Shown here in pieces: positions 7,095 to 9,366 of a stretch of DNA of 9,366 nt. The stretch is from Actinomycetota bacterium. Lineage in GTDB: Bacteria > Actinomycetota > Humimicrobiia > Humimicrobiales > Humimicrobiaceae. A program made the translations under genes and the position numbers. The stretch spans positions 1 through 9,366 of the forward strand of contig JAQVEM010000053.1 in the NCBI GenBank assembly GCA_028697935.1, given 5' to 3'. The notes under the pieces are model-generated. The model was not told the origin of the DNA. It saw only the letters and a program-made list of their open reading frames with translations, and ran no database searches. How positions within the stretch are numbered: the first letter of the stretch is position 1; each line of letters starts with the position of its first letter.

Positions 7095-7121
7095 TTATTA
7101 AAATTTATAGATGAAAGGCTG

Positions 7122-7832
7122 GTGGTAAATACGTTAACGAAGGAACAATTAGCAAAAACTATTGACCAGACACTGCTCAGTCCTGTTGCAACGTCGAAAG
7201 ATATAGAACAACTATGCATTAGTGCCAGGAAATATCATTTTGCTGCAGTATGTATTAATCCATGTTATGTTACGCTGGCAAAAAAGATACTTGCTGACAG
7301 TGATGTAAAAGTCTGTTCCGTAGTAGGCTACCCCCTGGGGGCAAATACTATAGAAACAAAAGTATTTGAGGCCAGAAATAATGTAAGAAATGGTGCAGAT
7401 GAGCTTGATATGGTCTTAAATCTTGGAGCAGTCAAAAGTGGCAACTATGATTACGTAGAGCGAGAAATTAAAATAGTTGTAAATGTCATCAGACGTGAAC
7501 AGATAGCTGAATATAACAAACATATTAACATTAAGGTCATAATAGAAACTGCATCCTTAAACAGGGATGAAATTAAAGAGGTTTGCTCCATTATTGAAGA
7601 GTCCGGTGCAGATTTTGTGAAAACATCTACCGGATTTGGGGTGAGAGGTGTTGAGCTTGATGACATAAGATTAATTAGAGAAGTGGTCACAAGGAATATA
7701 GGAGTTAAAGCATCCGGTGGGATAAGAACATTTAGTGATGCACAGGCATTAATAGATGCAGGCGCAACCAGACTGGGGACCAGTAGTGGTGTTAATATAA
7801 TAAAAGAATACAGTGCTATTTTTGATAAATAA
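7122..7832 (+). CDS. deoC: Deoxyribose-phosphate aldolase DeoC
   Basis: DeoC is a cytoplasmic class I aldolase that reversibly cleaves 2-deoxyribose 5-phosphate to acetaldehyde and glyceraldehyde 3-phosphate, the last step of deoxynucleoside catabolism. The 236-aa product is slightly long for the family (about 220), partly through a few extra residues near 128-136. Catalytic residues are in place: the Schiff-base Lys167 in DFVKTSTGFG, Lys196 in GVKASGGIRT and D96 in GADELDMVLN. VVGYPLGA (67-74) is also typical. The start is not secure. GTG at 7122 is taken because the protein begins only a few residues before the conserved IDQTLL helix, but the nearest Shine-Dalgarno-like sequence, AAAGG (7114-7118), is only 3 nt away. 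No other deo genes are adjacent. In many firmicutes the neighbouring position near ybeY carries cdd, another pyrimidine-salvage gene. Confidence 0.94.
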   Translation: MVNTLTKEQLAKTIDQTLLSPVATSKDIEQLCISARKYHFAAVCINPCYVTLAKKILADSDVKVCSVVGYPLGANTIETKVFEARNNVRNGADELDMVLNLGAVKSGNYDYVEREIKIVVNVIRREQIAEYNKHINIKVIIETASLNRDEIKEVCSIIEESGADFVKTSTGFGVRGVELDDIRLIREVVTRNIGVKASGGIRTFSDAQALIDAGATRLGTSSGVNIIKEYSAIFDK

Positions 7833-7895
7833 AAAACTGTCTTTTATAAGTATAGAAAAAATATAGAAAAACATCTCTGTGATATAAAAAATTTT

Positions 7896-7927
7896 CTCCA
7901 GTAAACAAGAATGTGTTTCTGGTGGAG
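7896..7927 (+). other. Hairpin in the deoC-recO gap
   Basis: CTCCA (7896-7900) pairs with TGGAG (7923-7927), and after an internal loop AAACA (7903-7907) pairs with TGTTT (7914-7918). The 3' arm ends in a Shine-Dalgarno-like GGAGG (7924-7928), yet no start codon with an open frame follows at usable distance. The rest of the 192-bp gap (7833-8024) shows no gene and no clear promoter with both boxes. Confidence 0.35.
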
Positions 7928-8024
7928 GTAAAAAAGTTATTCTGATAGGAAGATGGTTTTTCCAATAAATAAAAAGATGCTTCTTATCATATAAAAAGGT
8001 ATCTCTTACAGATGAAAAAGTAAA

Positions 8025-8807
8025 ATGACATCTTATAAAGCAAAGGCTATTATTCTAAAAACATATAAACTTGGAGAGTCAGATAAAATAGTCAGGATGT
8101 ATTCGGCCGCAGGAGATGTTATAAGTGCAGTGGCCAAAGGGGCCAGGAAAATACACAGTAAGTTTGGTGGTAGGCTGGAACTCTTTAATCTGGTTGAGCT
8201 GGAAGTAACAAAAGGAAAAAACCTTGACATAATAACCCAGGCAGAAATATTAAAGAGCTTTAAAAATATTACTTCTGATTTTTATAAATTCGTATTCTGT
8301 GAAATAATAAGCAAAATTGTTCTGAGAACCCAGGTTCCCGGTGGAGACTCATCTCCTCTTTTATTTAAATTAATTTATGTCTGTTTTAATGAAATAAATA
8401 ACACTGCGCAGGAAGATATCCAGGCACTCAAAATAATTATGTGTTTTTTTGAGATTAAGTTTTTAAGAATTATAGGCTTAATGCCCTTGCTTAAAAACTG
8501 CAGTAAATGTAATAAGCAATTAGAAAATCTATACTCTTTTACTGAAAACAGGATTTATTTTTCAGTAAAGTATGGAGGAGTTTTATGTGATAACTGTGCA
8601 GATTCACTACCTGTAAAGGAAATTTTGAATGTTTCGGATTACAGATTTTTGTATGATTTATTTAATCTAAAAATTGAAGATTTCAGGGATATTGAAGTAA
8701 ATGCCTTCACCCTTAAAAAAGTATACAGGCTGATTGAAGATTATATACTTTATCACACAGAATGTGATATAAATAGTTTTAATTATTTAAAAAAATTGGG
8801 AATATAA
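8025..8807 (+). CDS. recO: DNA repair protein RecO
   Basis: RecO acts with RecR (and RecF) in the RecFOR pathway, loading RecA on SSB-coated single-stranded DNA and annealing strands at gaps. The 260-aa product starts with the expected OB-fold (about 1-80), including AIILKTYKLGESDKIV and the basic GARKIHSKFGGRLE stretch. An all-helical domain follows, interrupted by a zinc finger C159-x2-C162 ... C188-x2-C191. The length is typical. The ATG at 8025 is the first start after an in-frame TGA at 8013; it has no convincing Shine-Dalgarno, only A-rich sequence. The conserved recO-glyQ order holds, but era, which commonly precedes recO in firmicutes, is not in the window. Confidence 0.94.
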   Translation: MTSYKAKAIILKTYKLGESDKIVRMYSAAGDVISAVAKGARKIHSKFGGRLELFNLVELEVTKGKNLDIITQAEILKSFKNITSDFYKFVFCEIISKIVLRTQVPGGDSSPLLFKLIYVCFNEINNTAQEDIQALKIIMCFFEIKFLRIIGLMPLLKNCSKCNKQLENLYSFTENRIYFSVKYGGVLCDNCADSLPVKEILNVSDYRFLYDLFNLKIEDFRDIEVNAFTLKKVYRLIEDYILYHTECDINSFNYLKKLGI

Positions 8808-8840
8808 CACAGGATTGCATTAAGGATGTTGTTATTTTTG

Positions 8841-8867
8841 ATAAGGGCCGGCATTATACCGGCTTAT
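8841..8867 (+). terminator. Hairpin after recO, possible weak terminator
   Basis: GCCGG (8847-8851) pairs with CCGGC (8859-8863) around a 7-nt loop, and ATAA (8841-8844) pairs with TTAT (8864-8867) past a GG bulge. It lies 33 bp after the recO stop. The GC-rich core is unusual in this gap, but only a broken T-rich run follows, so termination efficiency is doubtful. Confidence 0.4.
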
Positions 8868-8873
8868 TCCGAT

Positions 8874-8930
8874 TGCTTTGATTGATGCTGGAACCTTAAA
8901 ATAGCGATTTTATGATGGTGCTTTGATTGA
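8874..8930 (+). repeat. 12-bp direct repeat flanking a small hairpin, upstream of glyQ
   Basis: TGCTTTGATTGA occurs at 8874-8885 and again at 8919-8930, exactly 45 bp apart. Between the copies TAAAAT (8897-8902) and ATTTTA (8907-8912) form a 6-bp inverted repeat around AGCG. The second copy contains TTGATT (8923-8928), which could serve as a -35 box with TATTAA at 8947-8952; both are 4/6 matches. Paired operator sites for a regulator of glyQ are plausible but unproven. Confidence 0.45.
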
Positions 8931-8963
8931 CTATTAAAATTAATGTTATTAAAATAATGAACT

Positions 8964-9366
8964 ATGAATTTTCAGGATATTATTTTTAACCTTCAAAAAT
9001 ACTGGGCGAAAAATAATTGCGTTATTAAGCAGCCTCTTGATCTTGAAAAAGGTGCAGGGACGTTTAATCCCGATACTTTTCTTAGATGTCTTGGGCCTGA
9101 ACCCTGGAATGTTGCCTACGTTGAGCCGAGTAGAAGACCAACCGATGGCAGATATGGAGAGAATCCTTTCAGAACCCAGTTTTACTATCAGTTTCAGGTT
9201 CTTCTTAAACCTTCACCTGATAATGTAATAGATCTTTATCTTGGCTCTCTTGAAAGTCTTGGAATTAATTTAAAGCTGCATGATATACGTTTTGTTGAAG
9301 ATGACTGGCAATCCCCGACTATAGGAGCTGCGGGCCTCGGTTGGGAAGTATGGGCAGATGGGATGG
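8964..9366 (+). CDS. glyQ: Glycine--tRNA ligase alpha subunit, 5' part (runs off window end)
   Basis: GlyQ is the catalytic alpha subunit of the heterotetrameric bacterial glycyl-tRNA synthetase, which charges tRNA-Gly with ATP and glycine. The 134 codons seen match the family from the first residues: NFQDIIFNLQKYWAKNNC, QPLDLEKGAGTFNP, LGPEPWNVAYVEPSRRPTDG, RYGENP, YYQFQVLLKPSPDNV, and HDIRFVEDDWQSPTIGAAGL followed by GWEVWADGM. About 290 residues would be expected, so roughly half is present. The frame is open to the last base, so the stop is outside the window. A fused alpha-beta form cannot be excluded. The ATG at 8964 gives the expected N-terminus; no Shine-Dalgarno precedes it. If the weak promoter at 8923-8952 is real, the mRNA would start only a few bases before the ATG. 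Typical T-box leader elements were not found. Confidence 0.95.
   Translation, partial: MNFQDIIFNLQKYWAKNNCVIKQPLDLEKGAGTFNPDTFLRCLGPEPWNVAYVEPSRRPTDGRYGENPFRTQFYYQFQVLLKPSPDNVIDLYLGSLESLGINLKLHDIRFVEDDWQSPTIGAAGLGWEVWADGM

Noticed and set aside
7111..7128. Five-codon ORF MKGWW overlapping the deoC start
   Set aside because: Too short to distinguish from chance, and no attenuator-like structure or Trp link to deoC is known.
8889..8895. TGGAACC resembling the core of a T-box (TGGNACC) before glyQ
   Set aside because: The surrounding consensus (AGGG before, GCG after), a stem I of adequate size and a downstream terminator are all missing, and only about 80 bp lie between recO and this site.
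9037..9228. 63-codon + strand frame inside glyQ
   Set aside because: Out-of-frame shadow; the glyQ frame matches the synthetase over its full visible length.
92..9366. A novel multi-gene defence or mobile system
   Set aside because: All nine genes belong to well-known housekeeping families, all on one strand, with no transposase, integrase, nuclease toxin or phage genes; nothing supports such a system here.

Overview
The window is 9.37 kb of AT-rich bacterial chromosome (by eye roughly one third GC). It carries nine protein-coding genes, all on the + strand: mtaB, a HINT-type HIT gene, phoH, pgpH (yqfF), ybeY, a GNAT N-acetyltransferase, deoC, recO and the 5' part of glyQ. No tRNA, rRNA, CRISPR array, transposase or phage gene was seen, and no intergenic gap exceeds 300 bp. 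Low GC, heavy use of AGA and ATA codons, a c-di-AMP phosphodiesterase of the 7TMR-HD type and the order mtaB-hit-phoH-pgpH-ybeY...recO-glyQ suggest a Bacillota-like or other deep-branching Terrabacteria organism. The GlyQ fragment reads TQFYYQFQV where my recollection of Bacilli and Clostridia is a YQHHQFQV form. This hints at a candidate phylum or a divergent lineage rather than a classical firmicute, but the assignment is uncertain.

Layout. Positions 92-1687 hold mtaB, a tRNA ms2t6A methylthiotransferase about 90 residues longer than usual because of two inserts. Positions 1688-1975 are a 288-bp gap with a good sigma-70-like promoter and a 13-bp hairpin ahead of the HIT gene (1976-2320). 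Then phoH (2414-3400, TTG start), pgpH (3419-5617) and ybeY (5614-6084) form a tight operon: an 18-bp gap, then a 4-bp GTGA overlap. An AT-rich palindrome with a T-run follows ybeY and may end the operon. Positions 6085-6308 hold a C-rich tract and a TTGACA promoter candidate before the GNAT gene (6309-6857). Positions 6858-7121 carry several inverted repeats before deoC (7122-7832). Another hairpin lies in 7833-8024 before recO (8025-8807). A 156-bp gap with a direct-repeat/hairpin arrangement precedes glyQ (8964 to the window end).

Functionally this is a housekeeping neighbourhood centred on RNA and translation: MtaB modifies tRNA A37, YbeY matures and quality-controls rRNA, PhoH is an RNA-linked ATPase, and GlyQ charges tRNA-Gly. 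PgpH adds c-di-AMP turnover, RecO adds recombinational repair and DeoC adds deoxynucleoside salvage. Compared with the Bacillus/Clostridium arrangement, rpsU-yqeY is absent between hit and phoH. The dgkA-cdd-era block is absent between ybeY and recO, where the GNAT gene and deoC sit instead.

I found no convincing undescribed multi-gene system. The items most worth a second look are the Cys/His-rich insert in MtaB, the structured leader of the HIT gene, the multi-hairpin gap before deoC, and the repeat-hairpin-repeat element before glyQ.
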